A program made the position numbers and the translations under genes. From assembly GCA_029573925.1 (NCBI GenBank), contig JAKQBV010000124.1, positions 1 to 22,777 of the forward strand: a stretch of DNA of 22,777 nt, written 5' to 3'. Within the stretch, counting starts at the first letter, position 1, and every line of letters starts with the position of its first letter. Under the pieces are notes generated by a model. That model saw nothing but the letters and a program-made list of their open reading frames with translations. It was not told the origin of the DNA and did not search any database. This document shows positions 1 through 8,080 of the stretch, one piece after another. This DNA is from a bacterium. GTDB lineage: Bacteria; UBP15; UBA6099.

Positions 1-164
1 GTATAGGTGATTGGCCCGTCAGGTCTCTCAAGGCCGAAAACTGCGAGATCGTATTCTAAAACCTACCCGCCCCTCCACCCCTTTTCGATGAGGGTTGGGT
101 TACGGTGGGTTGACAGCCTTTATCATAGGCGCATTTTTGCCCCCACGCGCCGGAAGCGGTTTGC

Positions 165-193
165 TATACAAAAGGAATTACAGATTATATAAT
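165..193 (+). promoter_or_regulatory. Candidate sigma70-type promoter of the cyclase operon
   Basis: A perfect TATAAT -10 box lies at 188-193. It is preceded, after 17 bases, by TATACA at 165-170, which matches TTGACA at 4 of 6 positions. This would place the transcript start near 200 and give the first cyclase gene a leader of about 124 bases. The assignment rests on consensus matching only. Confidence 0.45.
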
Positions 194-205
194 TCTTAGA
201 ATTAT
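189..205. promoter_or_regulatory. Operator-like perfect palindrome over the -10 box
   Basis: ATAATTCT (189-196) and AGAATTAT (198-205) are perfect inverted repeats of 8 bases around one central T. The element overlaps the predicted -10 box and transcript start of the cyclase operon, where a dimeric repressor would block transcription. No regulator gene is visible in the window. A+T-rich palindromes do occur by chance. Confidence 0.35.
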
Positions 206-323
206 TTTAGAAAGAACAGACGGTTGGGAAGAATTGCGTGTGGGGCTGGCGGAAAAGGCGGAAGCGAGAGCCTCCGAAAAGCGCCGGAGCGGAGCCGTCT
301 TTCAAGCGTCGCGGAGGTTTTGA
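200..323 (+). promoter_or_regulatory. GC-rich, possibly structured leader of the cyclase operon
   Basis: This untranslated stretch follows the predicted transcript start. AGACGG at 218-223 can pair with CCGTCT at 295-300, enclosing a purine-rich segment and a smaller hairpin (CTCCG 272-276 with CGGAG 285-289). I do not recognise a known riboswitch class in it. The SD GGAGG at 313-317 lies outside the long pairing and sits 6 bases before the ATG at 324. The rest of bases 1-164 shows no gene I would support. Confidence 0.3.
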
Positions 324-3197
324 ATGAAGAAACTGAAGCTATGGAGAACCCCGGAGTCCAGAAACAAGGTCGTGGGCGTAGCGCTGGGGCTGTTGGTGGG
401 AGTGGTCGCCGGGCTGCTGCCGCACCCTAAGGCGGCAGAACTGCCGGGCATCGGGGTGGCTCACGAACTTTTGAAGAGTTTCGAGCACAAGGCGTACGAC
501 CAGAGATTCCGCACGAGAGGCCCGCTGCCGGAAGAAAAAGTGTCGCGGGACATCGTGTTGCTGGACATAGACGACGACAGCTACGAGTGGCGCACATGGC
601 CGTTTGACAGGACGATATGGAGCGAGATAGTGACGGCTCTCGGAGCCGAGGGCGCGGGCGCAAGGATGGTTCTGTTCGACGTGTTTTTCTTCGACCGTTC
701 AGGTCCGGCGTTGAACCCCGGCGTGGCCGACACGTTTTCGAAGAAATTCGAGACTCTTGCCTCGATCGTTCCTGAGGAAACAGAGTGGGACCAGAACGTG
801 AAGATGAAGCTGTACGAGATTTCGGACAGGCTGACGGGGCCGGTCGAGGAAAAAGACATCAAAGAGATGGTGGCGGAGCTTGACGCGATCACAAGCGACC
901 CGCAGTTCGCAAGGTTCTCCGAGGCGTACAACGACGCGGCACTGTACCTGTTTGAGAACTCTACGCTGGACGCGTTGGCGCCGGACAGGGACGCGATTCT
1001 GGCGGACTCGATACAAAGGGCGGGCAACGTGTTGCTCGGACAACTCGCCAACAAGGAAGAGGAATCCGCATACAAACGGGACGACATATTGTATGACCCG
1101 GACGCGAGGGCGATGTTCCTGAAGTTCATCGGCATGACCGACAGGACGCAGACGGACAATCAGGCCGAGGTTGAATTGAACAAGGCGCTGCGCAACCTGA
1201 GACCGGGCGATTTCGAGTGGCTTCTGGAAAAAAGCGGAGAGAAGCAGTCCGGCGCGCGCAAGCCGATACCTTTCAGCGACAAGGAAAAAGAGCTGGTCAT
1301 GGCTGAACTGGCAAAAGTGCGCGCCCAGACGGATTACGGAATGGGCGTGAATGAAAGATTTAAAGCGAAGATAAGGCCCGACAACCCGGTTCCGGCGAAG
1401 AGCGTTTTGGACGAGTACATCGACGTGGTTCAGTTCCAGACGGTTATGCCGATGTTCGGGGACGGCTCGGCGGGAGTGGGATACGTTCTGCCCGAACTGC
1501 AGAAGGACGGCGTCATACGAATGATGTCTCCCGCGCTGAACTTTGACGACACGCTTTATTTCCATATATCCTTCCTCGCGGCGATGCATTATCTGGGAGT
1601 TCAGAACGATGACTTGGATTTCTATCCGGAAAAAATCGTCATAAGGAACGCTACGTTTCCCGGAAGCGAAAAGAAGACGACTATAACGATGCCGCTGGAT
1701 GAAAAAGGGACGCTGCTGGTGAACTGGGCTGGAGCGTTCCTGCAGCCGAACACGTTCATACACCGCAGCGTTAGAAAGGTTTACGAGGACGCGGTTAAAT
1801 ACAACATCCTCAAGAAGAACGAGGCTGGCGCGCCGCTGGCGCAGCACGAAGCGGCAATTCTGGAAAGCCTCGACGACGAGGAAATCAAGCGAGTGACCGA
1901 GGAGTTGGAGTTTTTCAGGGAAAAGGTGGTTCTGATAGGTTTGACGGCGGCGGGCACGCACGACCTGAACCCGGTTCCGTTCAATCCGAGGGACCCCCTC
2001 GTCGGCATGCACGCCAACGCGGTGAACACGATAATTAAAAGCCTGTTCATAAAGAGGGCTCCGTTCTGGGCGACATTTGCGGCGGCGCTGGCTCTGTCCG
2101 CGCTGGTGGGTTTCGTCGGCGGCGCGTCGAAGCAGTCCATCGGCGGCGCGGTGGCGGCGGGGACTATCGCAGCGTACGCCGCTGCGACGCAATACCTGTT
2201 CGGCTCCGCTATGATATGGGCTCCCTTGGTGTCCGTCGTCGCGGCGATCGCGCTTTCCTACCTGCTGGTGGTGGTCTACAGGTACATGACAGAGGGCAAG
2301 GAAGCGAAGAAGATGAAGTCGATGTTCTCCACATACGTGAATCCGGAGGTCGTGGAGACGCTGATACATCACCCGGAAAAGCTGAGGCTTGGCGGAGAGA
2401 AGATGGACCTGACGGCGATGTTCGCGATGGCGTACGGGCCGGGGCTTTCGGAAGCGGAGTCGCCGGAGGAGCTTGTCGACAGGCTGAACGAATATTTTAC
2501 GGCGATGACGGCGAAGATATTTGACAATCAGGGAATGTTGGACAAGTACGAGGGCGCGATAATTATGGCTGTGTACGGCGCGCCCGTTCACTACGAGGAC
2601 AACGCGGTTAAAGCCTGCTACGCGGCGCTGGACATGGTGAAGGCCAACGACGAGCTTCTCAAGAAATGGGAGCAGGAGGGAAAGAAGCCGATACGCACTA
2701 TGGTCGGGCTGAATTCCGGCCTGATGATAGCCGGGAACATGGGGTCGGAGTCGAGATTCAACTACACGATAATGGGCGACGCCGTCAACCTCTCGGCCCG
2801 TCTTCTGGGAGCCAATAAGCAATACGGCTCTAGCCTGATGATAAGCGAGTTTACGCTGGAAAAAGCGAAGGATTTCGTGATAGTGAGGATGTTGGACAAG
2901 ATGCGGGTGGTCGGGAAACTGGAGCCAGTGAAGGTGTACGAGTTGCTGGGAAGAACGGACGAAGGGTTGCCGGAGGATGTGGCGGAGTGCGCGAAACGGT
3001 TCGCGGAGGCGTACGAACTGTATCTGGAAATGAAGTGGAACGAGGCGAAAGCCGGATTCCAGAGGGCGATGGACGCGCGGCCCGGAGACGGCCCAAGCAA
3101 GGTGTACATGGCCCGTTGCGACGATTACAAGGCCACCCCGCCTCCGGTCGGCGATGACGGCAAGTGGGACGGCGTGTACGTGATGACCAAGAAATAG
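324..3197 (+). CDS. CHASE2-domain class III nucleotide cyclase homologue, C2-like (metal site lost)
   Basis: This 957-residue membrane protein is a sensory cyclase homologue. An N-terminal membrane segment (about residues 11-33) is followed by a large extracytoplasmic CHASE2 region (about 45-575), three membrane helices (about 579-650) and a cytoplasmic class III cyclase domain (about 665-875). A short TPR-like tail ends the protein. The motif that normally supplies the first metal-binding Asp reads MFAMAYGPG (no Asp, near M702). The second motif is LDKYEGAI, with A745 in place of Asp. The substrate lysine K741, T815 (the class IIIb-type position), N822 and R826 are all retained. It therefore cannot be active as a homodimer by the usual mechanism, but it could supply the C2 half of a heterodimer with the next gene. 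The start has SD GGAGG at a spacing of 6. CHASE2 ligands are unknown, and the family call is firm. Confidence 0.9.
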   Translation: MKKLKLWRTPESRNKVVGVALGLLVGVVAGLLPHPKAAELPGIGVAHELLKSFEHKAYDQRFRTRGPLPEEKVSRDIVLLDIDDDSYEWRTWPFDRTIWSEIVTALGAEGAGARMVLFDVFFFDRSGPALNPGVADTFSKKFETLASIVPEETEWDQNVKMKLYEISDRLTGPVEEKDIKEMVAELDAITSDPQFARFSEAYNDAALYLFENSTLDALAPDRDAILADSIQRAGNVLLGQLANKEEESAYKRDDILYDPDARAMFLKFIGMTDRTQTDNQAEVELNKALRNLRPGDFEWLLEKSGEKQSGARKPIPFSDKEKELVMAELAKVRAQTDYGMGVNERFKAKIRPDNPVPAKSVLDEYIDVVQFQTVMPMFGDGSAGVGYVLPELQKDGVIRMMSPALNFDDTLYFHISFLAAMHYLGVQNDDLDFYPEKIVIRNATFPGSEKKTTITMPLDEKGTLLVNWAGAFLQPNTFIHRSVRKVYEDAVKYNILKKNEAGAPLAQHEAAILESLDDEEIKRVTEELEFFREKVVLIGLTAAGTHDLNPVPFNPRDPLVGMHANAVNTIIKSLFIKRAPFWATFAAALALSALVGFVGGASKQSIGGAVAAGTIAAYAAATQYLFGSAMIWAPLVSVVAAIALSYLLVVVYRYMTEGKEAKKMKSMFSTYVNPEVVETLIHHPEKLRLGGEKMDLTAMFAMAYGPGLSEAESPEELVDRLNEYFTAMTAKIFDNQGMLDKYEGAIIMAVYGAPVHYEDNAVKACYAALDMVKANDELLKKWEQEGKKPIRTMVGLNSGLMIAGNMGSESRFNYTIMGDAVNLSARLLGANKQYGSSLMISEFTLEKAKDFVIVRMLDKMRVVGKLEPVKVYELLGRTDEGLPEDVAECAKRFAEAYELYLEMKWNEAKAGFQRAMDARPGDGPSKVYMARCDDYKATPPPVGDDGKWDGVYVMTKK
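1095..1313 (+). repeat. Single copy of a roughly 62-residue module inside the CHASE2 region
   Basis: Residues about 258-330 of the first cyclase contain ARAMF, then ALRNL, then DFEWLLEKSGE and a later PF. The same ordered landmarks occur twice in the second cyclase. The module lies in the extra sequence that makes these CHASE2 regions much longer than the usual 300-350 residues. It is seen by eye at the protein level only. Confidence 0.5.
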
Positions 3198-3241
3198 CCG
3201 CGGCCTGCGCCGCATAATGCCGGAATCACTGGAGAACCTCG

Positions 3242-6200
3242 TTGAAACTAAAACTTCCGCACAAGGCTGAAGACAGGAACAAGATAATCGGCCCGTTCAT
3301 AGGGCTTGCGATGTCCGTTCTATTCATCGCCCTTTTCGCGTCCGGAGCTTTAGACACGATAGGGAACCTCGACCTAGACGCTAAGTTCAAGGTGCGGCAG
3401 AGATTCGAGAAGCCGCCCGTGAACAGAGACATCCACAATGTGCTGATCGACGACTCGACTCTCGATTGGGAGGGCGCGTACCCTGACGACCCGATATATT
3501 ACGTGGACGTGATAAACGGGCTTGGGCTGGATAAACACGGAGCGCTCGCCACTCTGTTCGCGATCGACTACTCGCGCCCATTCGGGCGCAAGGTGGATAT
3601 CGACGTCCGGGAAGGGTTCTCAGGGGCCATTGAGCAGATATCTCAGATATTGTTCTACAACCTCGAACTGAAATTCGGGATGATGGAAAAGATAGGGACA
3701 TACAGAGATTTTCTCGACGACCCCGAAGCTCCGTCGTACGCGGCGGATCTGGCTCCCAGATTCGAGGAGATTGTTTTCGACGAGGAACTCGGGAGTGTGT
3801 CCGGCCTGATGGAGCAGGTGGCCGGGTTCGCCGGGCACAACATGCATCTCAACGAGCTTGCGCCCGACCGGGAGAAGGCGGTGGGCCGCGCGGCGGCCTC
3901 CGCTCGCAATGTCTATTTCGCGTTCAGCGCAAAGAACTATCTGCCGACGCCACACGAGCCGAAAGACCTAAAACTGGACAAGAATACGCGCGCCGTCTTC
4001 GAGCGCGTGCTCTCCTACCCCACCCGCAACAAACCGGACAATCCGGCCGAGGCTCTCGTGTTCGACGCCTACCAGAATCTTGACCTGCGCGGCTTCGACT
4101 TCCTTCTAGAAGGCGAAGGCGAGCCTTTCGGGAGCGCTGTCGCAAAAAGGATTGCCGAAGACAGAAAGAGGAAGTCGGAAGAGCTTTACCACTTCCACAA
4201 GCAGAACTCGCCGCCGATGAGCGCGAAGGTTCTGAAGACCGACGCCTACGCGAGGAGCCTGTTTGAGAAAGCGATGAAGTCCGACCCGCCGCCGGCTCCC
4301 CCTTCCATGGAAGCCCTCGCGCTCGAAGCTTACCAATCTCTGTCGGCGAGCGATCTGGACTATCTGATGGGCAAAGAGGGAACGCCTTTCGACGACGCGA
4401 TAAACGACAGACTTCTGAAGGACAAAGTGCTGCGGATGGCCGGAGCGGAGCAGAATGAGGAAGAAACTGCGGCGACAGAAAAAGAATTCTACGTCTTCGA
4501 TATTCCGCCCGGACTTGAAAACGCCTTTCCGAAGCTAAACAAGGTCAATCCGGTTCAGCCGGAAATCGGGATGAACACCGCCGGTCAAGGCCCGCAGCGG
4601 GCGGAGTTCAGCAGAAGAGACGGCACGCTGCGTATGATCGCGCCCGTGTATTCTTATGAAAACAAACTGTATCCCCACGTGGATTTTCTCATCGCGCTGA
4701 AATATCTGAAGGTGAAACCGGAAGATGTATTGCTGAAAAGAAATAAAATCATCCTTAAGAACGCGACACTCCCCGGAGCTAAAGGCGGGACCGAGGATAT
4801 AACGATCCCGCTGCTTCCCGGCGGCAAGATGCTGGTCAACTGGGCGGGCATCTGGGCGGACACCACGCTGTTTGACACGGACAGCTTCTTGAATTTCTAC
4901 TCCACCCTCGGACGGCACAGCATCCTTGAGCGGGGAAGGGCGAACGCGAAGATTCCGCCGGAAGAGCAGACCGACCCGCTGCAAGAGGACGAGGCGAAAA
5001 TTTACGAGAGCATCGTCAAGACCGGCGAAGCGGCGACTCTGGACGAAAAGATAAAGGCTCTCAAGGACAAGATAATAATCATCGGGCTGACGGCGGAAGG
5101 CACTGCGGACATGAACCCGACGCCGCTCGAACCGAGGTATAAAATCCTCGGACTGCACGCGAACGCGATAAACACCATAGTCGAAAGACTGTTCATAGAC
5201 AAAGCGCCGTTTATCTGGGTGGCGCTGATATTCGTGGTTCTGGGCGCCGGGCTGGGATTCTCCGGCGGCGCGGTCAGGCACACAAACCCGTTCTTGGTGG
5301 CCGTAATCAACTTCTCAATCATGCTGTTCGTGGCGGCTGCTTACTTCGCTGCGGCCAACTACCTGTTCATTGCCAAGCGCATAGAAATCCCCGTGTTCGC
5401 CGCTATCGGCCTGATAGCGGCGACATTCCTAAGCGTCTTCATCTACCGCTTCCTCACCGAGGAGAAGGAAAAGAAGAAGATGAAAGGCATGTTCTCGACG
5501 TACGTGAACCCGCAGGTCGTCGATTCGCTTCTGGCCGACCCGGACAAGCTGAAACTCGGCGGCGAGAGAACTCGCGCTTCAGTGTTCTTCTCAGACGTCG
5601 CCGGGTTCACCTCCATATCCGAAGCTCTGACGCCCGAAGAGCTGGTCGAGTTGCTGAATGAATACCTGACGGAGATGACGGCGATACTCATGCAGTACGG
5701 CGGCACGCTGGACAAGTACATCGGCGACGCGATCGTGGGCATTTTCGGCGCTCCCATCCCCTTCCCCGATCACGCGAAGAACGTCTGTTACAACGCGCTG
5801 GACATGCAGGCGAAGATAGCCGAGATGCGGGAGGCGTGGAAGACTCAGGGCAAACACCTTCTGCAGGTGCGCTGCGGGGCGAACACGGGCGAGATGATAG
5901 CAGGCAACATGGGTTCCACAAACCGATTCTGCTACACCGTCATCGGCCCGGAGGTGGACTTCGGCGAGCACATGGAATCGTCCGGAAAACTCTACTCCAC
6001 GCAAACCACAATAAGCGAGTTCACGCGGGCCGAGGCGGACGAGTTCATAATCGTCCGTTTCCTCGACATACAGATTAGTTCGGCGTATAAGAATCCGGTG
6101 AAGATATACGAACTGCTCGCCAAGAAGTCCGACGGCCTGCCGGACATCAAGCTCGAATGCTGCGACCTGCACGAGGACAGCGTGCTGTTCTACTTCCAGA

Positions 6201-6535
6201 GGCGGTTCGACGAGGCGGCGGAAAAGGCCGCCCGGATATTCGACATATTCCCGGAGAAACCAGTCGGGGACGCGACATCGGCGCTGACGGCCGCCGCAAA
6301 ACAGGCCGTCGATCTCTACAGACAGGGCAAATACAAGGAATCGGCAAAGCTGATGAGCAAAAGCATCAACTCGAAGGTCTATCCGCCGGAGCGGCTCGAA
6401 GAGGAGACGGTGAAATTTCTCCACCCGACGTGCATGCAGTTCGTGCGGATAGCCGAGGCGAAGGCTGACCCGCCGGACGCGTCGTTCGACGCGATTCTGG
6501 CCGAAGCCACTCATAGGAAAGATTTGAAATTTTAG
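3242..6535 (+). CDS. CHASE2-domain class III nucleotide cyclase, C1-like (transition-state residues lost)
   Basis: This is a 1097-residue paralogue of the upstream gene with the same architecture. An N-terminal membrane segment and a long CHASE2 region (about 35-655) precede three membrane helices and a cytoplasmic cyclase domain (about 745-965). The C-terminal extension of about 130 residues is helical and TPR-like. Both metal-binding aspartates are present: D785 in FFSDVAGFT and D829 in LDKYIGDAI. The usual GDAVNLAAR segment has become GPEVDFGEH, so the transition-state Asn and Arg are D906 and H910. The retained and lost residues are the mirror image of those in the preceding gene, 44 bases upstream. 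The TTG start is supported by GGAG at a spacing of 7 and by N-terminal similarity to the paralogue (KLKL, then DRNK against SRNK). The product, cAMP or cGMP, is not certain. The Thr in CYTVIG resembles class IIIb adenylyl cyclases. Confidence 0.9.
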   Translation: MKLKLPHKAEDRNKIIGPFIGLAMSVLFIALFASGALDTIGNLDLDAKFKVRQRFEKPPVNRDIHNVLIDDSTLDWEGAYPDDPIYYVDVINGLGLDKHGALATLFAIDYSRPFGRKVDIDVREGFSGAIEQISQILFYNLELKFGMMEKIGTYRDFLDDPEAPSYAADLAPRFEEIVFDEELGSVSGLMEQVAGFAGHNMHLNELAPDREKAVGRAAASARNVYFAFSAKNYLPTPHEPKDLKLDKNTRAVFERVLSYPTRNKPDNPAEALVFDAYQNLDLRGFDFLLEGEGEPFGSAVAKRIAEDRKRKSEELYHFHKQNSPPMSAKVLKTDAYARSLFEKAMKSDPPPAPPSMEALALEAYQSLSASDLDYLMGKEGTPFDDAINDRLLKDKVLRMAGAEQNEEETAATEKEFYVFDIPPGLENAFPKLNKVNPVQPEIGMNTAGQGPQRAEFSRRDGTLRMIAPVYSYENKLYPHVDFLIALKYLKVKPEDVLLKRNKIILKNATLPGAKGGTEDITIPLLPGGKMLVNWAGIWADTTLFDTDSFLNFYSTLGRHSILERGRANAKIPPEEQTDPLQEDEAKIYESIVKTGEAATLDEKIKALKDKIIIIGLTAEGTADMNPTPLEPRYKILGLHANAINTIVERLFIDKAPFIWVALIFVVLGAGLGFSGGAVRHTNPFLVAVINFSIMLFVAAAYFAAANYLFIAKRIEIPVFAAIGLIAATFLSVFIYRFLTEEKEKKKMKGMFSTYVNPQVVDSLLADPDKLKLGGERTRASVFFSDVAGFTSISEALTPEELVELLNEYLTEMTAILMQYGGTLDKYIGDAIVGIFGAPIPFPDHAKNVCYNALDMQAKIAEMREAWKTQGKHLLQVRCGANTGEMIAGNMGSTNRFCYTVIGPEVDFGEHMESSGKLYSTQTTISEFTRAEADEFIIVRFLDIQISSAYKNPVKIYELLAKKSDGLPDIKLECCDLHEDSVLFYFQRRFDEAAEKAARIFDIFPEKPVGDATSALTAAAKQAVDLYRQGKYKESAKLMSKSINSKVYPPERLEEETVKFLHPTCMQFVRIAEAKADPPDASFDAILAEATHRKDLKF
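3974..4423 (+). repeat. Duplicated roughly 62-residue module inside the CHASE2 region of the second cyclase
   Basis: Copy A covers residues 245-307 and copy B 333-394. Shared landmarks are TRAVFE/ARSLFE, EALVFDAYQNL/EALALEAYQSL, FDFLLEGEGEPF/LDYLMGKEGTPF, and a closing basic-acidic helix. The two copies are separated by a charged linker of about 25 residues. The first cyclase has one copy, so a duplication inside this gene, or loss of a copy in its partner, followed the gene duplication. Confidence 0.6.
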
Positions 6536-6562
6536 CGGCGCGAATATCGGGAGGTTATCTTA

Positions 6563-8080
6563 ATGGCAAAACGCGCAATCATGATCGGCATCGACGGATG
6601 CCATCGCGACACTCTTTACCGACTTATCGACGAGCGGCAAGCCCCTTTCTTTAACTGGATGGCCGACAACGGCGTCAGGGTGAAAAACGCGGTCACCATG
6701 TTCCCGTCCACCACCGCGTCCTGCTGCGCGACTCTATACACCGGGAGCTGGTATCGCAGCCACGGCCTTCTGAACAACGAGTGGGTAGACAGGTTCGCCG
6801 ACCCGCCGCGCGGCCGCTCATACATCGAATGCCTTTACGAGGCCCTGCTCTCCTTCGACAAAAAACTGTTCGGCATGCCGTCCATTCTGTTGCCGGACAG
6901 GAACGAAGGCGGCCAAATCAACAACGACCTCTGCCCCGACCATCCCACGATTTACGAAGAGATGACGGCGGCGGGAAAAACATCATACACATTTTTCCAC
7001 TATATCGGAAAAGGAGCGACGGTGTGGGCGCGCCCGGCGAGGACGGACATGCTCCGCTACGGCATGATCGAACAGTACGGCAAACCATACCAGATGTTCG
7101 ACAAGATGATGGCGACTCGCGCTATTCGCCTTATGCGCAAGCGCCCCGCGGACCTGCTGGCGATCTACTACGGCGGCAACGACGGCCACAGCCACCGGCA
7201 CGGCGTTCCCGGGCAGGAAACCTACCTCCGGGACTTCATAGACAAGGAACTGACGAGATTAAAGACCGCTCTCGAAGCGATGTTCCCGCAGGATGAACTG
7301 TATTGGTCGGTGTGCGCCGACCACGGGCAGTCCAACTTGGACAAGGAAAAACATCTCGAACGCTGTATGTGGATCGAAGATTTCTTTCCGCAGTTGCGAG
7401 CCGCCGGTTTCGAGAAGATGGACAGAGGGTTGTCCCGCAACGAACTCGGCGGGCTGGACGTCATCGGGACTCTCGGCCACGGGGCCGGGGCCGGCTTCTA
7501 CATCAAGAACAGAAAGACTGGCGATTGGAAAACCCCGCCCGATTTCGCGTCCGACATCGTCCCGGCTCTGAACAATTTCATGAAAGCTTCTGCCGGGATT
7601 GCTCCTTTCGGGGATTACAAATTCAAAGGCTATCTGGACTTCCTTCTGACGCGGACGCGGTTCGACGAGCCGTACCGGGTTTATGTCAACAAGCCGCCGT
7701 ACGACGCCGCAGGGGAACTGGTCCCGCTCGAAGAGCATTTCAAGGGCGGAGACCCCGCGTACGTCAAACCCGTAGAACGACTCCGGGGCATCGACAGCCC
7801 GAAGGGGCCGGATATCGTGTTGCTTCTTGACTACTGCGAAAATCGTTTCAACATAAACACCGTCGAGGGTTTCCATCCCGGTCAACACGGCTCTCTGTGC
7901 CCGGACGACTCCTACGTGCCAATGCTGTTCGCAGGCCCCGGAGTGATAAGGGGCGAGCTTCCGGAGGCGTTCACCATCAACTGGTCGCCGACGGTCGCGA
8001 GCATGTTGGGAGTGAAGATGCCGCGCGCGGACGGCGCTCCGCTGCCCATCTTCGGCGACGGGAAAGGAAACGAGCGGTGA
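6563..8080 (+). CDS. Alkaline-phosphatase-superfamily type I phosphodiesterase/nucleotide pyrophosphatase
   Basis: This 505-residue cytoplasmic hydrolase (no signal peptide) belongs to the metal-dependent alkaline phosphatase superfamily, in the type I phosphodiesterase/NPP group. The two-metal site looks complete: D11 in GIDG, a nucleophilic Thr (T51) in FPSTTAS, D207 and H211 in GGNDGHSHRHG, D253/H254 in CADHGQS, and H442 in HPGQHGS. The family cleaves phosphate mono- or diesters or pyrophosphates through a covalent phospho-threonine intermediate. The substrate here is not readable. It follows the cyclase pair by 27 bases with SD GGGAGG at 6549-6554, and it overlaps the next gene by 4 bases, so co-transcription is likely. 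A role in hydrolysing a nucleotide product of the cyclases is possible but is only an inference from position. Confidence 0.88.
   Translation: MAKRAIMIGIDGCHRDTLYRLIDERQAPFFNWMADNGVRVKNAVTMFPSTTASCCATLYTGSWYRSHGLLNNEWVDRFADPPRGRSYIECLYEALLSFDKKLFGMPSILLPDRNEGGQINNDLCPDHPTIYEEMTAAGKTSYTFFHYIGKGATVWARPARTDMLRYGMIEQYGKPYQMFDKMMATRAIRLMRKRPADLLAIYYGGNDGHSHRHGVPGQETYLRDFIDKELTRLKTALEAMFPQDELYWSVCADHGQSNLDKEKHLERCMWIEDFFPQLRAAGFEKMDRGLSRNELGGLDVIGTLGHGAGAGFYIKNRKTGDWKTPPDFASDIVPALNNFMKASAGIAPFGDYKFKGYLDFLLTRTRFDEPYRVYVNKPPYDAAGELVPLEEHFKGGDPAYVKPVERLRGIDSPKGPDIVLLLDYCENRFNINTVEGFHPGQHGSLCPDDSYVPMLFAGPGVIRGELPEAFTINWSPTVASMLGVKMPRADGAPLPIFGDGKGNER

Noticed and set aside
110..138. Perfect TTGACA at 110-115 as a promoter
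   Set aside because: No acceptable -10 box lies 16-18 bases downstream (the region reads ATTTTT). The TATAAT at 188-193 is better.
7..192. Small 61-codon frame on the plus strand at the left end
   Set aside because: No SD, no recognisable sequence, and it overlaps the predicted promoter of the cyclase operon.
699..3215. Long 838-codon frame on the minus strand
   Set aside because: It is the antisense shadow of the first cyclase. It is rich in Arg, His and Val with no domain, as expected opposite GC-rich codons.
4535..5281. 248-codon minus-strand frame opposite the second cyclase
   Set aside because: Antisense shadow without SD or domain features.
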